From Arcuatula senhousia (taxonomy: Eukaryota > Mollusca > Bivalvia > Mytilida > Mytilidae): DNA of 64,000 nucleotides. The position numbers and the translations under genes were made by a program. Shown here piece by piece: positions 26,592-40,200 of this stretch; the stretch's first letter is position 1; each line of letters starts with the position of its first letter. The notes under the pieces are model-generated. The model saw only the letters and a program-made list of their open reading frames with translations. It was not told where the DNA came from and did not search any database. The stretch spans positions 76,322,355-76,386,354 of the forward strand of contig OZ020304.1 in NCBI GenBank assembly GCA_963971305.1. The letters run 5' to 3'.

Positions 26592-29500
26592 TCTGTTGTT
26601 CTATCACACTGTTGAAGGTAATGTTGTAAAAGCAGCGGTTTAAGCCGTGAACATTAGGTCACAGATTTCTTGTAACTTCATATGAAATAAGAAAATACAG
26701 AATAGCAGTTCATAAATAAGGTAAATTCTTTACTTGATTTTATCAAATTTAATGAGTAATTCCTGTTTTTAGATCTGAATTTTTTTCTGTTATTGAAAAT
26801 TGTCAATTTTAGATTAATATCACTTATGTCGTTTTAGTTGGCCTTACGATTCATGTATCAATTATCATTTAACTAAAAGTGTTCACTTGGTTTCATTTGG
26901 GAGGCTTACCGGTAATAAGGATATTTTGTTCTTATTGCATAAAAAGAAAAATAATAGACAAGAATATCTGTGCAAACTACAACGAAAAATTTATGAAAAT
27001 GTGATAAGATTTTTCAATATCTATTTGCTACTACACTTTAATTGTTCAGATAATATGCTGCAACATGTACATAAACTAACATAGAAGTTCAACCTATCCT
27101 GATGAACCTTCATGTGTGTACAGTGTGTTTTATTAATGGCAAAATTTCATTACATGGTCAGAGTTTATGATGTTAAATATTGGTTGGGCCTAGAATGGAA
27201 CATTGTAGTTATCTGTTTGTGTAAAAACTCTTTGTGAACTTTCAACTGAAAATTCATTTGTGGAACATTTCTGAAATTATTGCACAATGATCATTTTAAG
27301 AAGGACATATTTTAGACTTTTGTTAGTGTTCTTGCATATGTAGGTTTTCTAGTATATAACTTGAAAAGGGAATTCTACACTTGGCATTTAATGTATGGTT
27401 TAATACTCTACATCGATAGGCTATTATAAAAAAAAATATCCTAGATTCTCATCCCCCCTCCTGCCTTGATTTTTTTTCAGCCCCCTAAAAGATCATTTTG
27501 TTTTTGGCAAATTATGTTCAATTTTTGTGAATTTCCCTACAAATGGCAGAATATTTTATCAAAATGGAAAATTTTCAAGAAATTTGGATGAGGAATTATT
27601 TTATGATGTCTACAATTCAATGAAAGGATGAAATATGTTCTCTTTTATACCGGTAAACCACACTTTTGTATGCAAATCTTAAATGGTTCTTGCAATTATA
27701 ATCTTCAATCTATGCAGGAATTGAGGGCAAATTACAGAAAACAATATATTTTTGTTCTTTAAAAGCAAAATTGTATTAATTATCAGATTGTTTGTTTTCT
27801 TATTAAAACATTCAGAGAAAAATATGAAGTTGACTTACTTTAGATTTATAAGTATAGGACAATATTTTTTTTTCATTACATTACCATACATTTTGTGACC
27901 AAAATTATTTAAACAAACACACATTTTGACCAGTTTAATATATTTTGCATGTATTTATTGTACACTGCTCTTTAAGGAGAGACTGGACACATATTTTTTA
28001 CTATATTGTTAATGTATGAGTGATTGAGATTGCAAGTCTTGATTCAGACTTGTTATAGTTTATATTATAAAATTCTTTAAACCTGTGTTTTTTGTAAATC
28101 TTCTTTTTTCTCCGACCACTCAACAACTGTCTATAAACAGTACTGGTACCCTGGAGAATAAAAATGCAAATTATTATGCACCACCAATCTTGACATTAGT
28201 TTTACGTTCATTGTTCTTATGTATCTGATAATCATCAACCTTGATGTTGATTTTCCATTCATTTTGTATTCATCTGCATAAAACTTTGTACATTGATGCA
28301 TCATGACACGATCAAAACTAGATAAGGGGTAATTTTTATATCACCTGAGAAGATTGAACTTTATGTTCTAGAATGTTGAAACTTGCTATACTTATACCTC
28401 ATTGATGAAACTTGCTATACTTATACCTCATGCAATTCTTTGTGTATAACCATGACTTTCTGGTTCATTGACTGACGATAGTAAAGTAGCAAGGTTTAAG
28501 TACTTTGATAGGCAAGAGCTCTCAAATCCCGACTAGAACCTCTGTGAGAGCTGGTTCCTGTTTTGTTTAACTGAAACTTTAGCAGCTAACTCTGGCGGTG
28601 GTATGTCATGACTCGTGGCAAACAGCAAGTCTTAAGTCTTAAGTAAATAGTTGCTTTAGAGCCTTTTAGCCTATAGTCATGACTATAAACTTCCATTGAT
28701 TGATGGCTGAATGAAACTGGTATGCAGGTCAGGTGCCTTATTTTTACTGCACATCATGAGCTGTACCCTTGTCATTTCACTTGAATGTTTGGTTAAGTGA
28801 CTTTAAATATTTTCCAATTAAAAGTTAATAACAAGGCAGGGGCTTGTTTATTAAAAGATGATATGGTTCTTGTCTGTCAATAACTTTGCCATTATAGAAG
28901 AATGATACTTGATCAGTTACAAAAGGAGGTGCCCTTGACCTACATATTCCACATGAATGACTGGTTTAGGTCTATATCTCAGCATCTGCAAGTGGTAGTT
29001 GGATGATATTTGTCAATATGTACATCATAGTTAAACACAAACATCCATACTAGAATTAGGTTACCTTAACCTACATATTCAGCATGATTGACTTGGTTAA
29101 AGTATGGTTGATTCATATTTCAGCAACTGCAAGTGGTAGACCAATATTTGGTTAGTGAGTACCTTTGGTAGTAACTAATAACCGTACTGAAATAGGGTGA
29201 CCTTGACCCACATTTTAATGTTAACAGTGAGGGGATTAGCTGTGTCTCCATTTCTTTATAAGCAAGTCTTTTTAGCTCACCTGGTCATGTTTGAGCTTTG
29301 GCATCACTTATGGTTAACTTTTATTATATCGCCTGCCACATTCAGCAAAACAACTTATATGATCTCTTGTGACAGCCTGCGTCCAACACCCTTGCCTTAA
29401 ACAAATTCTGTCATAGCCTCATTATATTTGGCATCTACTTCCTCCTTAAGTAATGTATGGTGCATAGCAATTTTATGCAAACAACAAATCTTCGTCCTGT

Positions 29501-30154
29501 TTACAGAATATTTTAAGGCACAGGCCACATAACTATGTCTACAATATAAGATCGCCATTCTTGTTTAAAATTTTCTCTGAAACCAGGGACTGGATTGCTT
29601 TGAAACTTTGCACACTTCACCCGTAAGATTTCAAGTGAAACTTGATATGCATAAACATATTTGCAACCCCATCTATTAACCTTGACCTTGATTTTTCAGT
29701 TGAATGACTTACAATTTTCAATGCAATCAAACTGCAATATTAAAGTGTTATGGGCATCATAGGAACTATATGACCTAGAGCCCTGGATGGCCAGGGGGAT
29801 TAAGGATTAAGATCAATAACCTGTGCAGGTGTTTGTGTCCTGTTTTTTCATTGACATCTGTTGCCGATCTTCTGGTATTCAACTTGCATATGAAACTGTG
29901 CAATATTTAGTTAAGTCAATACCTACTATTCGGTAAGTGAAACCTGGTATGCTTATACATTGACACTAGACTATTCTAGTAGAGTACTTATCTTTTGACA
30001 ATGACCTTTGATTTTAAATTGAGTGACTTTAGTCTAAGAATTCAATTTTGATTATTCTCCTCTGAACCCTTGACCTTTATTTTCTAGTAGCGTGACTGAC
30101 TATTTTCAATACATATAATTGAAGTGCAAATGTTTTATTAGCAGCTTCACATTT

Positions 30155-30540
30155 AATTTAAGTTTGTTTTTGCCTACAAAAACGATGTGTCCCCCCGTTT
30201 CCCCAAATATCTAAGTTCAAAGGACCAGAACTCCCACAAAAATTTGAGGAACAAAATTTCCTGATAACTACATATGGTGTCCTTTCTATATACCAAGTTT
30301 CGTTGAATTCGGTTCAGTTATTTCAGAGGAGTTGCACTGACAAGATGATAAATGAGGATTTTCAGCAATTTTCTAAGTTCAAAGGGTCATAACTCCCACA
30401 AAAATTTTAGGATCAAAATTTCCTAGTAATATGCATAACTACATATGGTGTCCTTCCTATATACCAAGTTTCATAGAATTCCGTTCAGTACTTTGGGAGG
30501 AGTTGGGCTGACAATCAATGTGACGGACACGACAAAAAAC
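30155..30540 (+). repeat. Dispersed repeat, dimer of ~190-bp units (copy 2)
   Basis: Second copy of the repeat at 18960-19375 (shared GTCCTTCCTATATACCAAG, AGAGGAGTTGCACTGACAAG, GATGATAAATGAGGATTTT). It ends at GTGACGGACACGAC, resembling the GAC-rich ends of the tandem-core elements. Confidence 0.8.
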
Positions 30541-31156
30541 AAAATGTCTTCCCCACAAAAGTTGGGGGGGGGACATAACATGTACCAGTTACTTAGTATA
30601 CTTATATGCCTATGCTCCAGAAGTAGTTGTTTTTCTGTCTTTTGACCTTGATATTCCATTTGAGTCACTTTGACAATTTTCAATAGATTACAATTGCAGT
30701 GTTAGTTTTATTAACACCTTCATATCTCAAGAAATAAAATCCTAGCTTGACGAAACTTGGTATGCATATGCTTCAGTAGAAGCTTAGCATACTTGAATCC
30801 CCATCGTTTGACCTTGACTTTGATTTTTTTAATTGAGTGTCGATGACAATTTACAATACATTACAATGCAATGTAGGTTCATGAGCACCTTCATATCTCA
30901 GGAACAAAAAAGTCCTAGGTTTACGAAACTTGGTTTGCGAATACATCCATGCTAAACCCTTTCAGTTAAATCCCTGTCTTTGGCTTTGACCTTGGATTTT
31001 TCTTTGAAGAACTTTATAGTATTTCACTATATTGTATGGTACTTTTAGCAATGCTGGAATTGAACTTAAAACTCCATCTGATATATTACGTTTTTTGCAA
31101 GATTTAGAATATTGAAGGTTATAAAGTCAGGACAAGGAAAAACAATGTAAGAAAAA

Positions 31157-31162
31157 TTTATT
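31157..31162 (-). promoter_or_regulatory. Candidate NRDE2 poly(A) signal
   Basis: On the - strand AATAAA overlaps the first bases of the NRDE2 stop codon. If used, the 3'UTR would be only some 10-30 nt. No transcript evidence is available. Confidence 0.4.
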
Positions 31163-31295
31163 ATGATTTAGTTTCCAACAGAATGTCTACTTCTTCTAAG
31201 GGTATCTGTAGTCTTATTTCTTTCTCTGTCATCAAGTCTAAAACTTCCTCTAATTTATCTTCTGAGAACAAGGCAACAGCATCCATGTATAGGGA
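31161..31295 (-). CDS. NRDE2: NRDE2 coding exon 10 (last)
   Basis: 44 codons plus TAA, after acceptor TTTTTAG. It encodes the conserved C-terminus (Y-M-D-A-V, L-M-T-E-K-E, P-L-E-E). It is too short to show as a long ORF but matches the human end closely. Confidence 0.93.
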   Translation of the reverse strand, partial: SLYMDAVALFSEDKLEEVLDLMTEKEIRLQIPLEEVDILLETKS

Positions 31296-34200
31296 CTAAA
31301 AACAAAGATAAACAAATTACAATACAAAATACTGTGGATTTATTCTAAGGGTATCAATTTTGGGGGATTACTGAAAAATTGGCAGTTTGTCGGTTCTGAA
31401 GTTTGCAGTATGCAAATCAATGTAAAATTTCCTTTTGATGGGGACCAAATTTTGTGGTGCTTATTGACAACCATGAAAGTTGATTTTCCAGCAAAAATAG
31501 TGAAACAACAGTACATGTACTTTACCAAGCAAAACAAGTCTGGTAAGCAAATAAATGAATGCTACACCAAGGGTATCATTATATGATAAAGACATCAAAG
31601 TTTTGAGCCCTGTAGGTTTAGGGACAAATATGCATACTGGTTAGTCATTACTTGTTGACACCTGTACCACATGGCAGTTTTGTTATAACTCCCAATTTTT
31701 GGACCTATTTCTAATATCATAAGAGTAACAAATATAAGTGCAGAAGGAGGCTTCCTATGAAGATCTGAAACCATAACTATTGATCAAGCACAAAAGTTTG
31801 GTAATCACACAAAAAGGAATGGCTTGAGATGGCAATGAAATTGCCATAACATTGCAAAATTTTTCTGTCATATAAAACTGTCATCCACTATTTGTAAAAC
31901 TGTATAGACAACTATAACAAGTAGTTCAGAGAAAATTTGGACACCAGATACCACTTGCTTACCAGATTTAGCTTAGCAATTCCTTAATCTTTTTAAATTC
32001 ACCTCTGCATAGAGAGGCAAGTTGCACAAAAAAACAGTTAAACAAATCAATTCAATGATACACAATACATCTAAAGTAAATATATAAATATCTTGATAGT
32101 CAACTTATTCTACCTTATAAGATTTTTTTTACCAAATACCATTGTCTCCATGGTCAGCTTTTAGACAAAGGTTATAAGAAAATCTATATTTCACACAGTC
32201 TTAAAAGGTTTTTCTTTCGATATCAGATGGTAGTAAAGAAAAAAATTATGTCAAATGAAATGTTTCATGATTGTTTCAATTAGTTCTTGGCTGAATGTTG
32301 TACTGAGATGATCACTTCGTTATCCTGTTTAGTCTTACAACAGTCTTGTGTTTTGTGTTACCTGACCCTAAAAGCAATGGAATAGGGAGGTTTAGCACCA
32401 TAGAACCTGGTGTAATCCACCATTTCTTTTGAAATTTCTGTACAAAGTCAGGACCATTGTAATCTTCAATTTCTCAAGTATGTCTTTGCCTTCTTTTATC
32501 CTTCCTTCTTGGATATGTGAAATTGATCATCCAAGTTCAGTTTTTACCTTTTATTATTATGTAACTTTATATTTCATTGATGATTCCTTGTATTTAAACT
32601 TAAATACATGTTCAGATTATAATTATTTTGTATTTTATGTTAGCAAATACTATATACATTTATAGTTTACCTTTGACCATGGACATGACTGTAAAGCTCT
32701 GTAGAAGATGCCCATTGCTCTTTTCATATTACCAAACTTAACCTGAAATTTATACACATTATATAGTCAGTGATGAGAGATTGAAAACAAATGATTAATA
32801 AAATTTCTATGACTGACAGAATTTTTGGTCTATATAAAGGAGTTTTGTGGTGTTCAAAATGTACAATCTACATCATAGCGAATCATTTTATGGCATACAC
32901 TATTGTACAACGTGTACAATGTGCATTTACATTTAGTTTCCATGGAAATATGCTGTTATGTTCTGTCTCTTTGGAAACACTTTTTTGTGATGTAAAAAAC
33001 ATGTTGCCCTTGGAGGATTAGCACGTTGAAATCACCAATTTACTTCAGCATTTTTTTTGTGATGGGTTTTTCCTTGAATCATTTCTTTGGTATACATGTA
33101 TTTTGGATTATTAAAATAAACCATGCAATTAATGTTAAATGCCAATAATAGAACATTTAAACCTTGCAAACAGATTTCAACATGAAATTTAAACTACACA
33201 GAATATTTCCTTTTATAGCATTACTTTTTTGTGGTATAAGTATGACATTGTGTACCTCTGAATACAAGTAAAGTCTCCACAGTAGAGGACAGTTCTGTGA
33301 CCTTTTGAGAGCATTCTCTGTATAGGATCTCAATCTGTTGATCAGACCACTGGAGGAAGGTAACACACTTGTATCATCTGAAATAAAATGATACATTACA
33401 AGTATTTAGCTATTTTGTAATATTCATAGGCACTCATTTTCATACACTGGAAAAAATCTTTCAAAGTAAAAACTGGCTGGATTAGGTTAAACAGGAAGAA
33501 GGTGAGGGACAGACTTGAAATTGAATCCCATGTTATGGGACCCCACACCAATGCTGTATAACAAATATCAAGTGGCAGTGATAAGAAGTTGATAAGAAAA
33601 CTGTAACACCTTTCCCGCCTGCCTGTCCTTGGACATTCACAATTTTATAACCCAGATTTTTTTCATTCTGTGAAATCTGGCCAAAAATGATCATATTCAT
33701 GGTTTTCACAAAAGATTATAAAAAATAATGCAAGATTTCCTTTTTTCTTTTTATGGTTCGCCCACAAAACTAAATATACACCTGGAAAAAAGTTACCAGT
33801 AAGCACCCCTGTGATTTTTTAATATCATACATTTTCAAAACATTTTTTAACCATTATTTAACTAATAGTCATTGTAATTTTTTATTGCAAACTAAAATAT
33901 GCACTGTTAAGCACAGTTTAACATGTTTGTAACAAACAAAAAGAAATCTTTTATTTACATAACACGACATGGGAAAAAAGATAGCTTTTGTACATAAACA
34001 TGGTCTTCGAAAAGTATCGTCACCTGAAGCTCCAAACTTTTAATAAATTTTAAAATCACACATGAAAATGTAAATCGTAATCAAAAGATTGATACTGTAT
34101 CGTCAAAGGGTCAATTTTGAGTAAGCCCACCTGTAGCACTAATGACTGCTGGGAGCCTTGGTTTTAAACTGCCATTTGGCGTCTAATCTCCTGAAGAGTT

Positions 34201-37200
34201 AGCTCCCGCTTTTCAAGGCGAAAATGTGCTTTTAACCAAAAGCTCACACCCTTTAAGTCATATATTGAAGATTAAAACTGACCAAAATCATGAAAATTAA
34301 AAATTATTTCAAATCATCGAAAAGCCAAAACTGTCTAAGGGTGCTTAACTTTTTTCCAGGTGTATATTACCTATGAACTTGAAAAATGTGTCATTTACAA
34401 ACTTAAATGTATAATTTATCATAAGTACCTGTTTCTCTAACCTTATGATAAAGATAACCTTACCTCCTGCCAGATGTTTATCAAGGCTCATTTGACGAAG
34501 TAATACATAGTAGATCCCATAAACCCCAGGCATTGGTGAGTCACATGATCTTATAGTATGGCTGAAGAACCGATCAAGTCTCCCTGATATGTATGTCTTC
34601 AGTTCAGTATCTATAAATACTTGTATAAAATATGGGTCTTCCGGGAACAGTTTCAAAGCTCGATCTAATGTAAGTCTGAGTGATGAAAGAGGTGCTGTGT
34701 TGACAGTCATATGGTGCTTGATCAGCTTCACACAATACTTCAATAAGTCATACATGACAGATTTAACTTTCTTTTTGATTGTGCTATCCTCATCCATCTG
34801 AAGAAAGAACTGGTTTAAATGTACAACAGCATCCTCCAAAACATACACAGACAAATCCAATTCATTTTTCCCAAAACTATATTCAAACAGTGCAAGCATT
34901 TTATAATGACAGCAAGCATAACACAGGTCTTTGTCTGATAATTGTTTCAAGTTTTCTAACTTTGTCAACTCCTCCATTTGGCTATCACATTTATTTTCAA
35001 GTTTTTCACGTGATCGTAAGACGATTATTGAAGATACCTCGAGATATTTTTTAACATCTTTCTTTTCTTCACAATAGCATAGCAACACATTCTGAGCCCT
35101 TCCTAGGTCATACAACTCTGAATCTGACTGAATCTTTGAGCTTGTGCCAATATTGAGGTTAATTTCAATCAACTTTAAATATAATCTTATCTGATCAAGT
35201 TTATGTATGTTATTATCATTCACCAAGGTCAAGGCTGTTTCACAGACAGTTTTAGCCTCACTTTCACATCCTGACTGACACAGTATATCACAATAGGCAT
35301 ACCAAACAGCCAAATCATTCCTGTTATACTCTTCTTTTAATATTGTCTTCACAATTTTTTTGAACTTTGAACTGACCTTTTTCCCTTCTTTAAGACACTG
35401 TTCAAAGCAGAAGTACATTTTTGCTATTGTAAACTCTGACCTTTCATGACCTTCAAATTTGCTGATCATCTGATCAAGTGTATTACTTATTATTGTCTGT
35501 CTGATCGTAGAGTCCTTTGTGTAGTCTGTAACAAATTGTTCTGGATCAATAACAATGTTGTCTAAATTTTCAATACAACAATTAGGTAACATGGAATCAC
35601 CCTTGATGGATGTACCCAGGAATCTGAGAAATGAGAATACTAAATGTGAAAACATTGACGAAGGGAATGTCATTAAAATATCTTTGATGTCATCGAACAA
35701 AACTAAACGATCAAGATCTTCACAATCTTCTTCTGTCTCATTCTTTGTTAGATCGGGTCGCCATGGTAACCAGTGGCAGTTTTGTCTTTCTTGCTCAATT
35801 TTCATCCATATCTTCCACTTCTTGACTTCCTGTTTTAAGATGTCTGCCTCTGTATCTTCAGTATCTATAAAATATCACATGCAATTGTCTTAAATACATA
35901 AAATTTTCATTACAAATATAAAGCTGTAATCTGAATTAAAAACATAAGGGATTCAATTTTCTGAGAGCATTCTGTTGCTGACTTTTGTTTTTTGTTTTCT
36001 GTGGTGCATTTATGTTTGCTTATCATTTGTCAAGGTTAAGAGCTTTTTGCCCTTTGGCTTGTTTGACAATATTTGGTTGTCCGTTGCTATTTTTTAGCCT
36101 AAGAGTAAAACCTGTTATCTATTTTAGACCACATTCGACATTTTATTAAATTAACCTACATTAATAGAGGACTTGACTTCATAAATATATCTAGTATATT
36201 TATGGATCCTAATATTCAAGATCTCATTCCACCTTATTTTTCTAATACCGAACCACCTATTGTATCTTATAAATATAAGAAACCTACACGTAACATTATT
36301 TTTAACTATACAACAACTACAACTGATGAAGAACTAGACACGAATATTCCTTTATCATGCGACTGTGCTAAATCTGATTTCAGATATGCTCCTTGTGATC
36401 ATGTTGTTACCGGAGACCTTTCAATTGTCAATGACCCAGAGGTTATCAATTTCTTGAAAAAAGGACCAAAGTTTAGACCACCCACTAAAATTAATTGGAA
36501 TTCCTGCCTAAATTGTATCAAAACTTCCCTTCTCTCTTATTGCAAATCTTGGATCAGGAGAGAAGGGGCCGACTCAAAATCTCTAGACCGTTTTATTAAT
36601 AAATTTATGGCAATTGTTCAACTCAGAATTAGCCAATTTCAAAATTCATTTGTAGATTTTAGGCCTAATACTTACCTTAATCGAATAAAGTCAAAAATCC
36701 GTTTACTTGGTTTGCGATACGTGTTTGTTCCTGCCGATAAAGCAGCTAACAATGTCATTGTGGTATGAAGAAAGTATTACCTTGAGGTTTTAATGCACGA
36801 AATACAAAATTCGAACACTTTCGTTCCCGTGCATTCGACAGAATCAGGTATCATTGACGATCATATCATAGCGACCACAGCACTTCGAGTTGCCCCGACA
36901 TACTTTAAGTTACCTACTATGTACTGGATACCTAAATTGCACAAAAATCCATATAAATCTCGTTTTATCTCTGCTTCAAGTAAGTGTTCTTTAACCCATA
37001 TTTCCAAAGTTCTATCTCTTACTTTAACTACTATGAAGGAATTTATTATTCAATACTGTGAAAGGGTATTCGAAAACAGTGGAATTAATTATTTTTGGAG
37101 TGTAAAAAATTCTCTTGATGTTTTGGACAAGCTTCGTGCATTTGAAAATACTTTTAACACCGTTGATAGTTACGATTTTTCTACTTTATATACTAACCTT

Positions 37201-40200
37201 CCACATAATCTGATCAAAAAGAAATTTGAATATTTGGTTAAATGGTGTTTTGACAAATCTAAAAGTGATTATATCTGCTCTAGAGTTTCAAAATCATTTA
37301 GTAAATCATTTTTTAGTAACGAGACTCAAAAGGGGTACATTAACTGGACTGATGCAGAAACTATTACTGCTCTAAATTATTTGTTAGATAATATTTACAT
37401 ACGTTTTGGTAAACAAATTTATCGCCAAATTATCGGTATTCCTATGAGTACTAATTGTGCGCCACTTATAGCCGACCTTTTCCTATACTGTTATGAATCA
37501 CAATTTATGGCTAAATTACAAAAAGACCCGAACAAACAGAACCTAATCGAAACTTTCAATTATACTTTTAGATATTTAGATGACATTCTTTCACTCAACA
37601 ATCCTTCATTTTCTAATTTTATTACAGATATCTATCCTTCTGAATTAACCTTGAACAAATCTAACGTCACCGGTGATAGATGTCCTTTTTTAGATTTAGA
37701 TTTAAGTATTATTGACGGAAAATTACATACCAAAGTATATGATAAACGTGACGACTTTACCTTCCCTATTATAAATTTCCCTTTTCTTGAAGGAGATGTT
37801 CCACTAGCGCCGTCATACGGGGTTTACATTTCACAGTTAGTAAGATATGCTCGGATCTGCAGTTGTGTTTCTGATTTTAATAATAAAAACCGTTTTATTA
37901 CTGAAAAATTATTAAAACAAGGTTATCGATACCACAAATTAGTAAAATCTTTTTCAAAATTCTTCCACAAGTATCGATCTCTTATTGAAAAATTTAATTG
38001 TACACGTCACTTTCTTATAGTGAAAGGAATATCACATCCTGAATTTTATGGTAATGTTTTTTATAAAGCTCACAAATTTAAAAGCAATCCTATAGAAATG
38101 AAAAATTGGCTTCAAAATTTATTACGGAAAGGATATGAAATGAATATCTTGGTTAAATCTTTGAATTTAGTGTTTATTGGCAGAAATATTGAAAACTTGA
38201 TACTTGCTTTAAAACTTCCATAAACGTTTTTACTATTGTCATTTTTGTCTCGCCTGCGACGAATAGTCGCGGAAGGCGAGACATAGGTATTACTTTCCGG
38301 CGGCGGCGGCGGCGACGGCGACGGCGGCGGCGTAAACTTTTTTGTAAGACTTTTGTGGACGATGAATTGCTGGAAAAATATAATAGTTAGGCATCTGATA
38401 TTGGGTATACAGACAGTTCAGGTTATGGTCTACGCAACTGTCACCATGCCGTGTGACCCTGACCCCATTTTCACGCTCCAGTGACTCTGTGAACTTAGGT
38501 CTTTTTTCAGGCCGTAAACTTTTTTGTAAGACTTTTTTGGACGATGAATTGCTGGAAAAGTATAATAGCTAGGCATCTGATATTTGGTATACAAACAGTT
38601 CAGGTTATGGTCTACACAACTGTCACCATGCCAAATGACCCTGACCCCATTTTCACGCTCCAGTGACTCTGTGAACTTAGGTTTTTTTTTAGGCCGTAAA
38701 CTTTTTTGTAAGACTTTTGTGGACGATGAATTGCTGGAAAAGTATATGAGCTAGGCATCTGATATTTGGTATACAGACAGTTCAGGTTATGATCTACACA
38801 ACTGTCACCATGCCGTGTGACCCTGACCCCATTTTCACGCTCCAGTGACTCTGTGAACTCAGTTTTTTTTTCAGGCCGTAAACTTTTTTGTAAGTCTTTT
38901 GTGGACGATGAATTGCTGGAAAAATATAATAGTTAGGCATCTGATATTTGGTATACAGACAGTTCAGGTTATGGTCTATGCAACTCACTGATGATATCAT
39001 GCCATGTGACCCTGACCCCATTTTCACGCTCCAGTGACTCTGTGAACTTAAGTCTTTTTTCAGGCCGTAAACTTTTTTGTAAGACTTTTGTGGACGATTA
39101 ATTGCTGGAAAAGTATAATAGCTAGGCATCTGATATTTGGTATACAGACAGTTCAGGATATGATCTACACAACTGTCACCATGCCGTGTGACCCTGACCC
39201 CATTTTCACGCTCCAGTGACTCTATGAACGTAAGTCTTTTTTTCAGGCCGTAAACTTTTTTGTAAGACTTTTGTGGACGATGAATTGCTTGAAAAATATA
39301 ATAGTTAGGCATCTGATATTGGGTATACAGACAGTTGAGGTTATGGTCTATGCAACTTTCACCATATGCGTGACCCTGACCCCATTTTCACGCTCCAGTG
39401 ACTCTGTGAACTTAGGTCTTATTTTTAAGGCAGAAAACTTTTTGTAATACTTGTGTGGACAATGGATTGCTTGAATAGTATAATAGCTAGGCATCTGATA
39501 TTGGATATACAGACACTTTTTGTATTTATATCAAGAAATGAAAGCTTAGGTAGTTGATTTTTGTGATGGTGCCGGCAGGCGAGACATACTTTTAGTGGCC
39601 ACACTTGTTAAGCATTATAGCGATCAAGCGTGTCGGTTTTGTGTGATGACACTTCACTAAATCATTATTGTTTGAAGTGTTGTGTCGGATTTAAAATCGA
39701 TACGTTTGATTTTTTTACATCAGTCGATTGATGATTCTCAGCTAGCTGTCAGTAACAGCGAGTGTTCTATAGAGAGTTCCTTTTACCGTCCTTCTGTTTG
39801 TTCTTGTTTTTTGTCTTAGGTTCTCTCTAGTAGAATTGGACTTTGATCGATTTGATTTTTATTGTGTGTTTAGTTTTTGTGCTTTGTCTAGGAATATTGA
39901 TAGGGGGAAGGTTGGGCCCAAAAAACTAGTTTAACCCCGCCACATATTACATGTGCCTGTCCTAAGCCAGGAATCTTTGACAAAGCTCTCGTTTGTACTT
40001 GTCTTTTTGATGTTTTCTGTTCCTTGTTTAAGAAGGGGGTCTATCTGTGACTATTTCAGGGCTGGATTTGAATTATATGCATCTTATTTAGACCATGGGC
40101 CAATTGCAGAACCGCGAGCAGTGCCAAATGGCCTCGTTGAAGGCTGCTGGCGGTTGTCCATTGTGGTTTTTCTAAATTGCCGTTTAATTGTGGGCTGTGT

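Larger units (their letters stand above)
24046..31160. other. Gene-poor region between WDR20 and NRDE2 3' ends
   Basis: No convincing coding exon seen. It may include WDR20 3'UTR or a last small exon. Contents: a 35-bp minisatellite (26312-26591), a 32-bp tandem duplication (GAAACTTGCTATACTTATACC, 28379-28435), diverged tandem-core repeat debris at 28800-29230 (GACCTACATATTC, CTGCAAGTGGTAG), at 29580-30130 and at 30155-31060 (TTTGACCTTGA, CGAAACTTGGTATGCATATGC), the latter related to 55090-55440. Confidence 0.6.

Noticed and set aside
38794..39312. 172-codon frame with internal repeats
   Set aside because: Runs antisense through the 183-bp tandem core of a pearl-like element; open by period length, not selection.
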